From: Latrodectus hesperus
Taxonomy: Eukaryota > Arthropoda > Arachnida > Araneae > Theridiidae
Direction: 5' to 3'
Length of the DNA: 64,000 nt
Assembly (NCBI GenBank): GCA_037975125.1
Contig: CM075857.1
Span: 86,656,199 to 86,720,198 of the forward strand
In this document: positions 1-11,990 of the stretch, in pieces
How positions within the stretch are numbered: position 1 is the first letter of the stretch
Layout: each line of letters begins with the position of its first letter
Position numbers and translations under genes: made by a program
The notes under the pieces: model-generated
Databases searched by the model: none
The model's input: only the letters and a program-made list of their open reading frames with translations
What the model was told of the DNA's origin: nothing

Positions 1-1757
1 ATATTATTTATTATATACACAATTAATTATTATACTTAAAATTTATTTTGATATGATATAAAAATGAGAATGTCTTCCATTAAGGATTATTAATCAATTA
101 TTAAAAAATAATGTATTTTGTTGAATTTATAAAGGCAAAAAATAAATTTTAATGTTATCATTTAAAACACATAAATATACATAGTATGTTAAGTATCTTA
201 TGTTTAAAATGCTCTATGCAACTTTTTTTAAATTTCATCCATAATTGTAGTTTGTGATTTCATATTTGTATTTTTGGTCGAATAAATTTTCTTCAATTTA
301 AAAGATCTAGGTCTTTTAGTAGATACTGAAATTATATATTAGAATCCTTTTTCTTAGACTTATTTAACATATTAAATCTTTTAAAAATCAAGAATTAAAT
401 TTATGGATGTTAAATAAAATATAAATACAAACCAATTCTTTCTTAAAGAAAAATAAACAGCATTACATAATAATTTCTGAAAATGTATTTAATTATGAAA
501 AATAATTTAATTCAACAAAAATTGTAAAAAATTATCACAAGTATGCGAGGTCCAAAATTGATTTTCAATTTGATTAATTTATTTATCATCATGAACGACA
601 GTTCAGATTTTTTTTTGAAAAAAAGGAAAATTTAGTGAAAATATAATAATCGAAAATATAAATAAAATTATCGTATGTTTATCTGCAATAATTTAACTGT
701 TAAATAGTTAACAATTTCATGTAACAGACCACAATATTACTGTAATCTTCTAAGGAAATGTAAGGCAATTAATTTTAAATTAAACTTATGAACACATTTT
801 AATTATTGCCATAAATTTAACTTAATATTTACTGCTTTATTTTGTTATCTTTTTTCGAGTCAAGGTAAATAATGAAAAATATAACGAAAATTTTGTTCAT
901 TAATATTTATTATTGAAATGAAATTCTGTCAATAATGATTTTGACATAATATTTCAATATATTAATAAATATAATATGCAACATTATGTCAAAATTATTT
1001 ATTGAAAATAATTAAAATGTCCAAAAAAGTAAAAGCTTTTTTTTAATTTTATAATATTTAAAACCAGAAAAAATTATAAAAAAATTTTAGGAATAAAATG
1101 TTGTTTGTTATATAAAGACGATGAGACAGCATGACGTTAAATTTAAATAATTTAAAGAAACTAGACCTTTTATACTTTTTGTATCAACTTATTTCTCATT
1201 GAAATAGTATAGAAAATTGTATAAAAATTCTAGCAGTTTCCAAATGAAATTCAACAACAAAATGAAATTCTGTCAAACTATCCTGGTACAAAAAAGAAGA
1301 GAAGGGAAAAAATCATTCCTATCTAAAAAAAGAAAGAAAGACATTGGGGAAAGAAAAATTCAGATGGTTTTATGTAAAACAGAATATATTTCTTTTCCTG
1401 GTCCTTCTCTCGCAGCCTTTTTCTCTTATTTACTTTGTGAGAAGAACCAAAAACTTTTCAGTAAAAACTGTCGTGGGTATGCTTTTATATATATGTTTAT
1501 TTTCTTCCACAGATTGCTTTGCTAGTACAAGATAGGCCAGGCGACGTGTCTAAGTCAATGATGGTCTTCTTTTCAGCTTTCGAGAAGACAGTGAAATTAG
1601 GTAGCATTTCCTGAAATATTCATGAAAACCAAATTATCATAAATAAAAAGGTAAAATGTATTATTTCATATTATTTTAAATTATTATTTTAAATTTTATT
1701 TCAATTAATGATTGTTTTAATTTGATATTCTGGCATGTTAGATACTAGAATATTTAT
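1..1757. other. AT-rich desert, no gene seen
   Basis: Very AT-rich sequence with homopolymer runs. Two overlapping short open frames near 1217-1535 carry no recognisable motif and are rich in Lys/Phe/Ile, as expected of random AT-rich DNA. Nothing else is supported. Confidence 0.6.
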
Positions 1758-2111
<354 letters not shown>

Positions 2112-3269
2112 TATTGAAGTACAAAATGATTTTTTGATTTTTTTTAACATTTTCTTATATTATCAGGTTGCAAAATGTAAATATTCAATAAATAATTAGT
2201 TAATAAAATATTACTTAGACAATATAAATCATTCCATTTTACTGCATCAACAGTATGTATACATTTTTCAAACAATAATATTTATATAATGCAGTTAATT
2301 AATTAAGTAGTACTGAATAAGGTTATTAGTTAAATAAAATGCTTAGTGCATTAAAAAATGCTTAATGGCTACAAAGCCTGTATTTTAAGGATTCTTTCAA
2401 GTAACATAGTGAAAGAAACATTTTGAATACATTTTTTCCAAGCACTTTGACTTCAAACCTACTAAAAAATTTCAAATGAAATTTCTTGAATCAGATCAAC
2501 TTACAGAGAAAAATATATATAGATATTGCTATAAATTAAATGTGCAGCTTTTTTAAAATACTAAAAATTACATCTTTCAAAATTTATATTTGACACCGTT
2601 CAAAAATACCAGTCATATACTTTTTTGATAAATTAAGTTATAATGCTTTAAAAAGAGTGACTAGGGTAAAAATGATTGATGTGTGCCACAAATGTCCTTT
2701 TTATTTATACAGTAATGACAAAATCTTTTATATTGTATTTTTTCGAAAATTGATCCATACAAAGAATAATTATTATACTAACTAATATGTATTTATTAAC
2801 TCTAAATTAATTTACAATTTATAAAGAAAAGTTGTATAAATTATTAAATTAACTGTGTATGTTAAAGAATATGAGTACTCTTATCATCGATTCTGAAATT
2901 AGGAGACGTAAATAAATTGTAAAATAAAAATAATAAATTTTTTAAAGGAATTCTTTTTCACAGAATTTAATTGAAATAAATTTATACGATCAAGAGTTGT
3001 TTATTTTAATATTACTTTATATACCATTCGAATTATTAGTTGATATTCAGGATTTTCTTACTGAACTTATCATAGAAACTCATAAATTAAATTTAGCTTA
3101 TTTTATAATGGTTAAAAATTTAAAATTAAGAAATGTATCCTTTTTTTAAAATAAAATTGAATCTGATTTCTCTTAAAAAACTTAAAGACGGGTTGATGTT
3201 TAAATTATGTTCATGATTATATAATACATATAAACATATAATTAAAATAAATTAAGTTGCCTAATCTTA
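2112..3269. other. AT-rich desert, no gene seen
   Basis: No open frame above background, no mobile-element similarity and no clear repeat were seen in this stretch. Confidence 0.55.
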
Positions 3270-3653
3270 ATGTGCACAGCGTTAACTGATGAAATTTTTA
3301 ACGGATTGGAATCTTATTTTCATATTTTAAACTATTTTTTATCCAGACGAATTTTTGACAGGTACATCTCCATTTTTTTAAAATTGTATTACTTTCTCAG
3401 AAAATTATATTTGGAAGCATTTTTTGGATCTTGGCGATATATTTCTTTGCAACCGAAAATCAAAGATCATTTTCTCTTAACGATCGGAATATCCGGCAAC
3501 CCCGGATACCGAATGCTTTCCACAGGAATACATTTTTATTGCTATTTTCTTTCGAGTAAACATTATTTTGAATGCCGGATTGTCTGGATATGGCGTTTAT
3601 GGCCCGGAATTAAGGCTCGACTGACTCGGGTAGAATTGAAAAGAGAGCCATAA
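3270..3653 (+). CDS. Unrecognised 127-codon ORF, coding status doubtful
   Basis: I do not recognise this protein. It is one of the longest frames in the window that is not explained by a repeat or mobile element. The first half is hydrophobic and aromatic, with Tyr/Phe/Leu-rich stretches, one possible membrane-like segment at about residues 16-50, and no signal peptide. The second half (about residues 73-127) lies in noticeably GC-richer DNA and is richer in Gly, Arg and Trp. There is no neighbouring gene, and no splice arrangement can be defended. The GC-rich second half overlaps the CCGGA-motif island, so the open frame may be a by-product of a non-coding conserved block. It could also be an exon fragment or a decayed mobile element. 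Confidence 0.15.
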   Translation: MCTALTDEIFNGLESYFHILNYFLSRRIFDRYISIFLKLYYFLRKLYLEAFFGSWRYISLQPKIKDHFLLTIGISGNPGYRMLSTGIHFYCYFLSSKHYFECRIVWIWRLWPGIKARLTRVELKREP

Positions 3654-3720
3654 ATAAAGTTTTCCGTAATACATCCGAATGTTTTCCGGAAAACATTTTC
3701 TTGAATTCCGCGGAATGCTC
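3480..3720. promoter_or_regulatory. GC-richer island with repeated CCGGA motifs
   Basis: Within an AT-rich surrounding, this block has recurrent CCGGA/TCCGG words near 3491, 3501, 3575 and 3603. It also has two perfect palindromes, GTTTTCCGGAAAAC (3681-3694) and ATTCCGCGGAAT (3705-3716). CCGGAA is the core of ETS-type sites, so a regulatory role is an inference from motif clustering only. No TATA box or transcript evidence is visible. Confidence 0.25.
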
Positions 3721-4459
3721 AGGGTAAAAGATTTCTCTGCAATCTTAAGTTTCTTTATCTTCCACTAAAGATTTTCTTGATTTCTTTTCCAAAACTTCTG
3801 CATAACATTACGCTTTCCTCGCTCTCACAAATGCTGATGGAATTTTATACAAAATGTTAAAGATGCCAAAATAGAATGAGAAAAAATGGGAATTTCTGAA
3901 ACAAAATTCATTAAATTGTTAAATTATATGTATTATAATGTTGCAAAAATATTAAATGAAATAAATTGTTTGAAATATTAAAGCATATTTTATTTTTTAT
4001 TTCAAGTGAAAATAAATAAGTCGAAATGTTTATTAAAATTTAATATATATTATCTTCAAAATATTGATTTCTTCTTTATTGTTTACCTTAAATTTGATAA
4101 TCAAATAAACAAACATTAAACTTTTAAAACTAGTTAACCATTAAAAGAAGTAAAAGGGTTATGAATTTGATATATAAGGTAAGCAAGATATTTCTTGCCA
4201 TTTTCGCGTTGTCATTGAGGGAAATGGGAATAAGTATGTAATTAGTATATGATGTGATTGAGACATTGGACAGTCGAGTAGGAATATGTGTCGTTATAGA
4301 AACAGGTCTCCACGTGCATTCATCAATCGTAACTCGTATAGCTGTGAAGAGAAATGGACGTGTTGAAGGTGCTCGTTCGGTGTTGCTTTCTGTACGAATT
4401 GAAAGTGGTTTTATTTGCTGTTTTACCATTGGTTCATAATTTAAGGACTAGAGTTTTAT
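3721..4459. other. Mostly desert; unidentified GC-richer block at 4130-4440
   Basis: The first 400 bases are plain AT-rich DNA. From about 4190 to 4440 the composition shifts. Open frames exist on both strands (61 codons plus, 99 codons minus), but neither shows a known motif. The block directly precedes the mariner relic, yet it does not read as a mariner N-terminal domain in any frame I tried. It may be an unrelated repeat fragment. Confidence 0.4.
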
Positions 4460-4995
4460 CCCCCTAAGATGAAATTGGTGTTTGGTGGACTGTGTGGTGG
4501 TGGATGAAACTGGTGTTTTGGTTGTCAAGTGATAACCAAAGAGCTGCTACTGAGGGGCCAAACTGTAATTGCAAACCTGTACTCGCAGCAAATGGAATGT
4601 GTGCTACAAGCATTGCAATAGAAGGAGGCAAAACTGGCTAATAACAAGACTGCACTGTTCTTGACAGACTATGCAAGGTCACATGTCCCGCGAGTGGCTA
4701 GGAATACCATTCAGAGATTAGTTGAGAGATTTTGAGTCTCCTTCTTACTATTCTAACTTTGCGCCATCAGATTACCACCATTTCCATTCCTGCATAATCA
4801 TCTTGGTGGAAAATCTTTCACCAATAAAGCAGACTTGGGACAAGCACTTACGAACTTCGTTGCGTCCAAATCACTTGAGTTTTTTCCAAGGGGATAGCAC
4901 AACTGGAGACACGTTGACAAAATGTACCGGATGCCGATGGTGATTACTTCGAGGAACAACAATAAGCAACACTTTTAGATAATTTTCTTTTAGAC
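4460..4995 (+). pseudogene. Decayed mariner transposase, C-terminal two-thirds
   Basis: Mariner transposases cut and paste DNA between TA sites using a DD34D catalytic triad. Across shifting frames this stretch reads as the mariner catalytic half. It shows GVWWTVWWW near 4479, then RGQTVIANLYSQQMECV near 4555-4600. The block LFLTDYARSHVPRVARNTIQ follows near 4657 and contains the second catalytic Asp (family form LLxDNARPHV). FAPSDYHHF near 4760 contains the third Asp. The end resembles the usual WQKCVDADGDYF tail near 4915-4960. The HTH region and first Asp are not recognisable. Several frameshifts and stops show it is dead. No terminal repeat was found upstream; a weak candidate lies near 5125-5160. 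Confidence 0.85.
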
Positions 4996-5997
4996 CATTT
5001 AAAATGGCAAGAATTTTCTTATTTATCTTACATAATAATATCAAGGTAGTTTTGAAAAGTATGAGGAGCGTTTACCTCTCAAAATATGCGTATTTTTAAC
5101 TCTAAGGACAGTTGTTTTTCTTTTTTTTAAACGACAGCTATCTGGACATCCTGAATAACAGTATTACGGACTTTTTTCATAATTTATTAATTTTTTTAAA
5201 CGCCGCTGTAATGATCTAGAAGTCTAATGATCTCCCTCAGCAAATATTAAGCAATGCAGATGCTGAAGCTCATGAGCAGATGCAGAAAGCATTTTCCATA
5301 TTTTATTTAACTTTCTGTACCAGTAATGAATGATGAATTAAGGAAACTGTCTATTTAATGATTAGAAACTTTAGATAAAATCCTGATTATATTTATAAAG
5401 ATTTATACCCAATTCAGAAATAAGTGGGTCATTTTTTTTCTTTTGTTTACATGTAAATACAAATTTAATTGTCACTCTAAAGAGCGTTCTTTTTTATACT
5501 TTTCTCAGTTTTAGATTCTAATGCAAACTATTTTTCTATATTGTTTTAGTTATCCATTTATTATATATTGGTGTTTTTCTCTACTGAATTTCTTATTTTT
5601 CTGTGCAACCATCACAAAGTGAAAGTTGGAAAAACTGAATCTTATTTTCGAATTCGTTGAAATCCTCTTGCATGTAAGCAGCATAGAAATTAAGCATACA
5701 TTCTTTCAAATGTAAATTATTTTCAAGATACTTCTTACGTGCTAAATTTAACAATGTATACAAAAGTGTTCTACAGACACTATACACTGTTCTACAGACA
5801 GTATACGCACTATTTGTCATAAAAATTACCATATTAGTTAAATATCTCGTCATCTCTTACAAAAACACATGCATGAGTAGGTTATATACGTTGATCTTCA
5901 AATTATAGGAAAATAATTAGTTTTTAAAGTATTCATGGTATCACATTGGTGTTAGTGACACTTACAGTGAGAATAAAGGATAATTTGTCTTCTCGGG
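4996..5997. other. Mariner 3' flank and AT-rich desert
   Basis: The first 170 bases may include the mariner 3' end. An 86-codon minus-strand frame at 5593-5853 has several Cys residues and a locally repeated ACAGAC/TATAC pattern, but no recognisable domain. I do not call it a gene. The rest is desert. Confidence 0.4.
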
Positions 5998-6255
5998 GTG
6001 GAGAGGCTAGCGATAGCTAGACTCTACCAGTAGCAAGCTATCGCTAGGAGACCAGCGATAGCTTGCTACTGGTAGAGTCTCCCAAGTAGGACAGGCCAAA
6101 GGGTAGGTACCTCACGAAAAAGAACACCAACCCGAGCCAAGACAGGATTCTACCTTTATGGTGCTCGGATCCCCGGATCTGGTCCCCGATTTCCTTAGGG
6201 TCAACGGTCTGAAGAACCTTGTGTGACTTCCTCAGACATTTAGAGGATAAGCCAC
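5998..6255. repeat. Unidentified GC-richer block, probably mobile-element fragment
   Basis: Composition is sharply less AT-rich than the flanks. The block begins with a long hairpin and continues with unique sequence to about 6250. A 73-codon minus-strand frame crosses it without a recognised domain. The abrupt composition change and hairpin suggest a fragment of an inserted element, but the family is not identified. Confidence 0.4.
6020..6079. repeat. Perfect hairpin, 26-bp arms and 8-base loop
   Basis: The left arm 6020-6045 (GACTCTACCAGTAGCAAGCT then ATCGCT) is the exact reverse complement of the right arm 6054-6079. The loop is AGGAGACC. A second short palindrome, GCTAGCGATAGCTAG, lies just upstream. 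There is no U-tract or gene context to suggest a terminator; a template-switch duplication is more likely. Confidence 0.95.
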
Positions 6256-8159
6256 AACGCAACAAGGATAATTTTATGGTAGTTTTTCATAAGAAATTCG
6301 CATTTCATTATTTTTTAAAAGAAAAAGTTTTTTATGCCTCCTCTAAGAAGAAAGAATGTTATCACACGTTAGTGAAAAGTCGAATTGGCAATCACTGGAC
6401 TGCGATTTAACTTATTGCAATGTTTGCAATATTGCAGCTTACTTCTGTGGCAATTTCTTAAATTTCAGAACAAAACTTTTCAGTTCAGAATCGGTGAATT
6501 CATGACAATGTATATATTCTAATTTACATAAGAGTAATGTATTAAATCTCACTTTACGTATGGAAATCTTAAAAAGAATTGAGATCACATTATATAGTTG
6601 CATGAATTAATTATAATATTTGTACACATTTCTGTTAGAAACTCGCATGTTTTTATAAATTTATAAAATAGTTTTTTCTCAGTTCAAAATGTGTGTAAAA
6701 GACTATTTAAAAAAACATAGTTTTATTAAAGAGAAGTGGAAATAATTTCTCTTCAAACTATGCTAATACATTGTCTTTTAAAAACGAGAATATAATAAGT
6801 GAAATCCTATATATTTCCTCATAATAATAATATGTGAACAAATTGTTTTTCATTATTAATTGATAATTTAGTTATAGTTTAATTCAACTATAATTTAAAA
6901 TTTATAAAAATGCTTTCGAATAATAAGAATGTGCCAAAAAACGAATAATACTTTTAGAGGTAATCTGATTTTTTCTGAAAACTGCTTTTTGAATAGAAAT
7001 TCACATTCTCTTTTATTGAATTGTTGGATAATTTAGAGAATAAGAAAGGTCTAAAGCATTAAATACATATGTATACAAAAATAAAAAAAAATTATTTTAT
7101 TTATAAATTCTGTAGAGTTGTGCAAATGAACACAACTCTGTAGAACTTACAAATAAAATCAATATACAAAATATGCAATGATACAGCGAGAAATCAAGTC
7201 TAACTTGAACAAAATATTGGTCAGAAAGAACTAGATTTTCTCAAGCCCACTTTTAATACATTTTTACATAAAATAATCTGCATGTTTCTGAATGCCAATA
7301 AAAAATACTTTAAATTCTCTATTCTTTTAGGGAACATATAAATAAATTCTTTTAGTTTCAAAATAAGTAAAATAGCTGTTTGAAAATTTCCCAATTTTTA
7401 AGTAAAACATGTGATAAGAAAAATTAAAATAAAGATTTTCATAGAAGCACTAGTCAAACTATTAATGTTGGAATCTATATTTCAAAAATATATTTTTAGT
7501 TACTAGAAGTTACTTAGTTAATGGAAATGCAACTTTCATTACGCTATAAAATCGAGATGTTCTGGCCAGACAAGAAAAATATTCCTCTTTGATCTGAGAT
7601 CATTGAAAGACATTTAATTAATCATAAATACCTTTTATTACGCATTATCAAAAATAAATTTACTAATAACAGTAATGGTTTTCTCTCTCTCTTTCTCTTC
7701 GGTTATATTATTTCCATTCTTTTCTAATTGAATAAGAAGCAATGCATTTTTCCATATTTTTTTTATTTTTGTACATGGTTAGGTTTGTTTCTCAGATAAA
7801 TTCAAGAAGTTTACCTTTATCAATTAATAATAATCTTTTGTCAGATTTAAGTTACATTTTGGTTTGTTTTGTGATATATATGATTGTATACTTCCTTAAG
7901 TTGAGAGTAACACTTTCCTTATCCATTTTCACTCGTGTTTATAAATTAAGGATAATGCAAGTTCAGGCAAAGAAAGAGACAGAAGCAAAACAAATGTGAC
8001 TTATTTGTAAAGTCTATTTTTTAAACTAAAGGTAAAGAGCAAAAAAAAAAGATGCTATAAGTTTGACATCATTAATAAAAATTGCGATTTTTACTTCCTG
8101 GAGCCAATTAAAAAAAGAACCTATTTACCAAAGCCAATATAACATGGTTGGTACGATGG
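6256..8159. other. AT-rich desert, no gene seen
   Basis: No mobile-element similarity or convincing frame. The 85-codon plus frame at 7742-7999 is hydrophobic with no recognised domain and lies in ordinary AT-rich sequence. A TCTC-rich patch sits near 7683-7700. Confidence 0.5.
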
Positions 8160-8874
8160 ATAACACATAGACGATGCAATATAGGCCGTACAGACGATGC
8201 AATATAGGCCGTACAACGCCTAGGCATGCTGAGTATCAAATCATCGATCTGATCTAGGGGAATATTACACCACTCATTAAGCAATGCTCTCTGAAGTTCC
8301 GGTAGACATGTGGGAGGGGGTTGACAGGTTGAAATTCATCGGCCAAGCATGTCCCACGCATGTTCTGTTGGATTCAAATTAGATGAGTATGCTAGCCAGT
8401 CCATACGGGTGATATCCTCCGATTGAAGGCATTCGTTTACAATGTTTGAAATGTTAGGACGGGAGTTGTCATCCATGAACAGAAATTCAGCACTCATGGC
8501 ACCCCGAAACAAACCTACATGTTGCTTTAGAATGACATCCCAATAGATGTGGCCTGTTATGATTACATTCTGAACATGCAGGTTAGTTCTGGAACCCATA
8601 ATAATTCCTCTTTAAACGAGCTATCCTGCACCAATGTAATGGTGTCGTTCAATGGTGTTCTCTTGGTGGTAACGGGTACCTGGCCCTCTTTGGGACGACC
8701 TGTGATGTTACGTCTAATCACATTACCATCATCTTGGAACCATTGCCAAAGCCTGGAGATGACACTCTAGGCGATTCCTAGTTCATCGGATACTTCCAGC
8801 ATGGTACGCCTACATTCCAGACGGCCAATAATTCTACCACATAAAACATCATCGAAATGCTTCCTTTGTGACAT
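8160..8874 (-). pseudogene. Tc1-family transposase relic, internally deleted
   Basis: Tc1 transposases catalyse cut-and-paste transposition at TA sites with a DD34E triad. On the minus strand a start at 8874 gives MSQRKHFDDVLCGRI, the N-terminal helix-turn-helix domain. An in-frame TAG (8767-8769) interrupts it. The HTH domain ends near TITLVQDS. The reading then jumps almost directly to MGSRTNLHV (from 8599), so the first catalytic Asp region is missing, apparently by internal deletion. The catalytic C-terminal half is intact: FLFMDDN holds the second Asp and LNPTEHAWD the Glu, with 34 residues between them. A TGA at about 8333-8335 follows. After it the usual tail ELQRALLNEWCNIP and LILSMPRR continues in the same frame. 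Clear terminal repeats were not identified. Confidence 0.93.
8169..8214. repeat. Exact 23-bp tandem duplication
   Basis: Positions 8169-8191 and 8192-8214 are identical and start AGACGATGCAATATAGGCC. It lies in the C-terminal coding tail of the Tc1 relic and is probably a replication-slippage product. Confidence 0.97.
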
Positions 8875-8991
8875 AACTATGCGGTTATTGAGCAATGAAA
8901 GGTTTTTAAAGCACTTGTGAACAATTTTACTTCTTTGCAACTATTCCTTATATACCCTCTCTTACAATCCCATCATTGTGACGTACTATCG

Positions 8992-9006
8992 GTGCCCTCT
9001 GGTGGC
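8992..9006 (-). promoter_or_regulatory. Match to the CTCF core consensus
   Basis: Read on the minus strand, the bases are GCCACCAGAGGGCAC. They contain a full match to the widely published CTCF core CCASYAGRKGGCRC. The site is about 120 bases upstream of the Tc1 relic's start codon, probably within or at the edge of the element. Binding is inferred from the motif only; the factor's preference in this organism is unknown. Confidence 0.35.
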
Positions 9007-9030
9007 TTCTAGTACTTTGCAATTATTCTT

Positions 9031-11690
9031 CAAGATTTGTGTGATAATTCTGAATGCGAAATTTTTATTTCAGAATTTCTGTGTGATTTTGAATTGTCAT
9101 TAATTTATGGACATGAGTGTTGGACATGCTTTCCCTTTAAAATGGAACATCTAGAGAATTTCGTTTAAATATCTTGCTAGCATACTGCTACAACTTAAAA
9201 AGATAAAGCATTTATTTAAATTAAAAAAACATAATCAGGATCAAATTAAACTTATTACATTTTATTATTTTTATATATAGACTATAAAATATTTATAATA
9301 TTATTTTTGGAAAAGAATATTGGTAAAATCTGCAGTTTATTATACTAGACACATTGCTCTTATTTAAAGCAAAAAGATGTTTGAGAGCTGTAAAACATCG
9401 AGTTTAATACGTTTCACCTGAAAAAGAAATAATACAATCTTTGTATTACTCAAATTAACAATGTTAAATTTTAATTTACAAGAAAAATATAAAAGCTGAA
9501 AATAGGAACACACAAATCATAATTCTTAATATCATCTAAACCCTAGCATAAGAACTTATTCCTTTATTTTGAAAGAACTTGTATAATAGATAAAATTCTT
9601 CTTATTTTTATAGTAAGACTTACATAGATACTAAATATTTTAACTCAGTAAAACAATTTTGAAGTTTTTATTTTTCACTAAAATATATTCATGGTTTATT
9701 TCTTAGCACTTTAAGAACTATTGCGTATTAATAATTTAAGATCGTATAATTTAAACTAAGTTCGCATGCACCTGACAAAAATCAGAATTAATACTTGATT
9801 TCTTTAACTCATACTTAATAAACTATTCCTGTATCAAATGTGTTTTATGAATTAATAAAGTTATTGCATCTCTTCTATTTTAGAAAAATAATCTAAATTA
9901 TTTTTCTATTATTTTTTTCTATTTATGAATTTAAATCTTGAAATTCCATACTGTTACATCAAGTATTTGATTTTAAATTCACCAATATAAGTCAAAAAAA
10001 GAAAGAGGATAACTTTTTTTTTCATTACGACCGAGAAATTTTTTAAATTTCCTTTGATTATATTTTACTTTACAAATTACTACTGCTTCATACATAATTG
10101 AATTCTCATAGCAATATATCATGGCATACAAATTCTTTTCATTACTTTGACATAAAACTCATAAAAAAACCTTAATACAGAAATTTGAGAAAGCTGTAAA
10201 TAAGTTTTGATCTTATTTCGTAAATTAGTACAATTTTTTACAAAAAATATTTTCATCTATAAAATACATCGGAAAGTTAAAAATAATGGAAGCATAAAGT
10301 AAAGTTTCGTCAATATTTTAATCTAAATAAGTAATATGTGAATTAATATTTTAAGTATTAAAATAATCTGCTTGATTTTGAGAAGTCTTTATTACAAATA
10401 CGTTTATTGAGAATATTTTTTCGTTGAGGAACATTAAATGGATTAAAGGATAAAATTGTTAAATTCCAGAAATGTCAAATATAACTAAATAGCAAATTGT
10501 GTTTGGATTATAAGCATTTTTTCAAATTCGCAATTGAATATAAAAAAATTCGTTTATCTGCTTAATGATAGAAACAATATTCACACATAAATTAAAAATG
10601 CAGGAAAGGTGTTCTTATAAAATTCATACTTATTTAATAAATATGCAAGTTAATCCACATAAATATTAAAAAATTTTATTTAGGTTTTATCCCTCCAATT
10701 TTTTAATTAAAAAATAAATGAAAAATGTGGAAACTCTTATCGTAATTAAATATTTGTTAATTTCATCACAAGGAGAATTGCACATATTTTAATTAATATT
10801 TCAACTAGAATTTTACTATATTACACGCAGTTTTTATTTTCAAAACAAATGTAATTCATAAAACAAATACAACAATAAAGATTTTTCTATGGAATTATAT
10901 TTTATGATATTTTTTGTTATTTTTACATTTAATTTTGCTCATAAATAAAATAATAGTGTCAAGTTCTGATCAATATCATTTATCTTACATAAATTTGCAG
11001 TAGAAAATATACTTTTATATTTTTAATATCTACATTTATAGTGCTTTGAGTATCAGTTAATTTTGGTACAATTGGTACAAAAAAAATATTTTTTTTAAAT
11101 GTGTTGCAAAAAACATGAAGTATGAAGGATATTTCAGTTGCAAACAAATATATTATGATAGTTTTTTCAGACATAAATGCATCTTCAATTTTTACAGGAA
11201 CAAAAAAAATATACTTTCAGTTTATCTACACATATTTTTGCCATACATTTATTATGTATTTATATTTAATGGAGTTTTCAAATAATTAAAAATTCATGTT
11301 TAAAAAAAAACTATTTTTTTGTTGGTAATATTTTTTACGTTGGTATATATGAAAGTTAAATAATATATATAAATCTCTTTTTGAGAAATATGAATTTTGT
11401 CATTCTTTTACATAAGCCATCATTAAATAAGTGATTAACTACTTTATTGTTAAATATACAGAGGAAATAATATATTTGATTGGAGTAACATTTTAACTAT
11501 ATAAAAGTTCACGAACATTTCTTAGTATTTTGAAGCAGCTATCGGAGACTAACCAGTGTTTGATTCTTACATTAGAAGTAATTTAATTTTAGAACTCACA
11601 AATATAAACAGTATTATCATAATTTAATTGATTACAGCTTTCAAAGAAGCATTTATTTACTGAGAATCTTTTAACAAAGCATTCCGAATT
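9031..11690. other. AT-rich desert, no gene seen
   Basis: Long stretch of low-complexity AT-rich DNA with short frames only. No mobile-element, tRNA or repeat signal was recognised. Confidence 0.6.
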
Positions 11691-11990
11691 TAGTTAAGGA
11701 TGTTCGTTAGAGGAGACCAAAATACTCACGAAAAACTATTCCCCTCTTTGTTCTCAGAAATGTTCATCTTTCCTTATAAGTTTAATCGTATGCCTCTAAT
11801 CCGATTAACCGTGAAGTTTTCAGTTCTCTGGATAATAGGATTAATCTTTTGCCAAACCATAAAAGTTTTCTCCTCCAAACTTCTTAAGAGGTCTTCACTT
11901 TTGAAGAAAGCTCAGCTTACATGACTGCCACAAATGGAAAACGGGGTTGTCCCCGCATCAGATGAACCAAAATTTAAGAGCGTAGAAAGT
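11691..11990. promoter_or_regulatory. Candidate non-coding island with TAATCC sites
   Basis: This block is less AT-rich than its flanks, non-repetitive and has no coding signature beyond an unremarkable 74-codon frame. It contains TAATCCGATTAACC (11797-11810), GGATTAATC (11838-11846) and TAATCG near 11783. TAATCC/GGATTA is the preferred word of K50 homeodomains (bicoid/Otx type). An enhancer role is inferred from composition and motif clustering. Confidence 0.25.

Noticed and set aside
1217..1535. Two overlapping plus-strand frames (102 and 63 codons)
   Set aside because: Composition is what AT-rich random DNA gives, with no motif and no conserved partner.
4130..4439. Overlapping frames on both strands as a host exon
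   Set aside because: Neither strand shows a domain or plausible splice sites; the block abuts a mariner relic and may be repeat-derived.
6020..6079. Intrinsic transcription terminator
   Set aside because: There is no U-tract, no upstream gene and a eukaryotic setting; the hairpin fits a template-switch product better.
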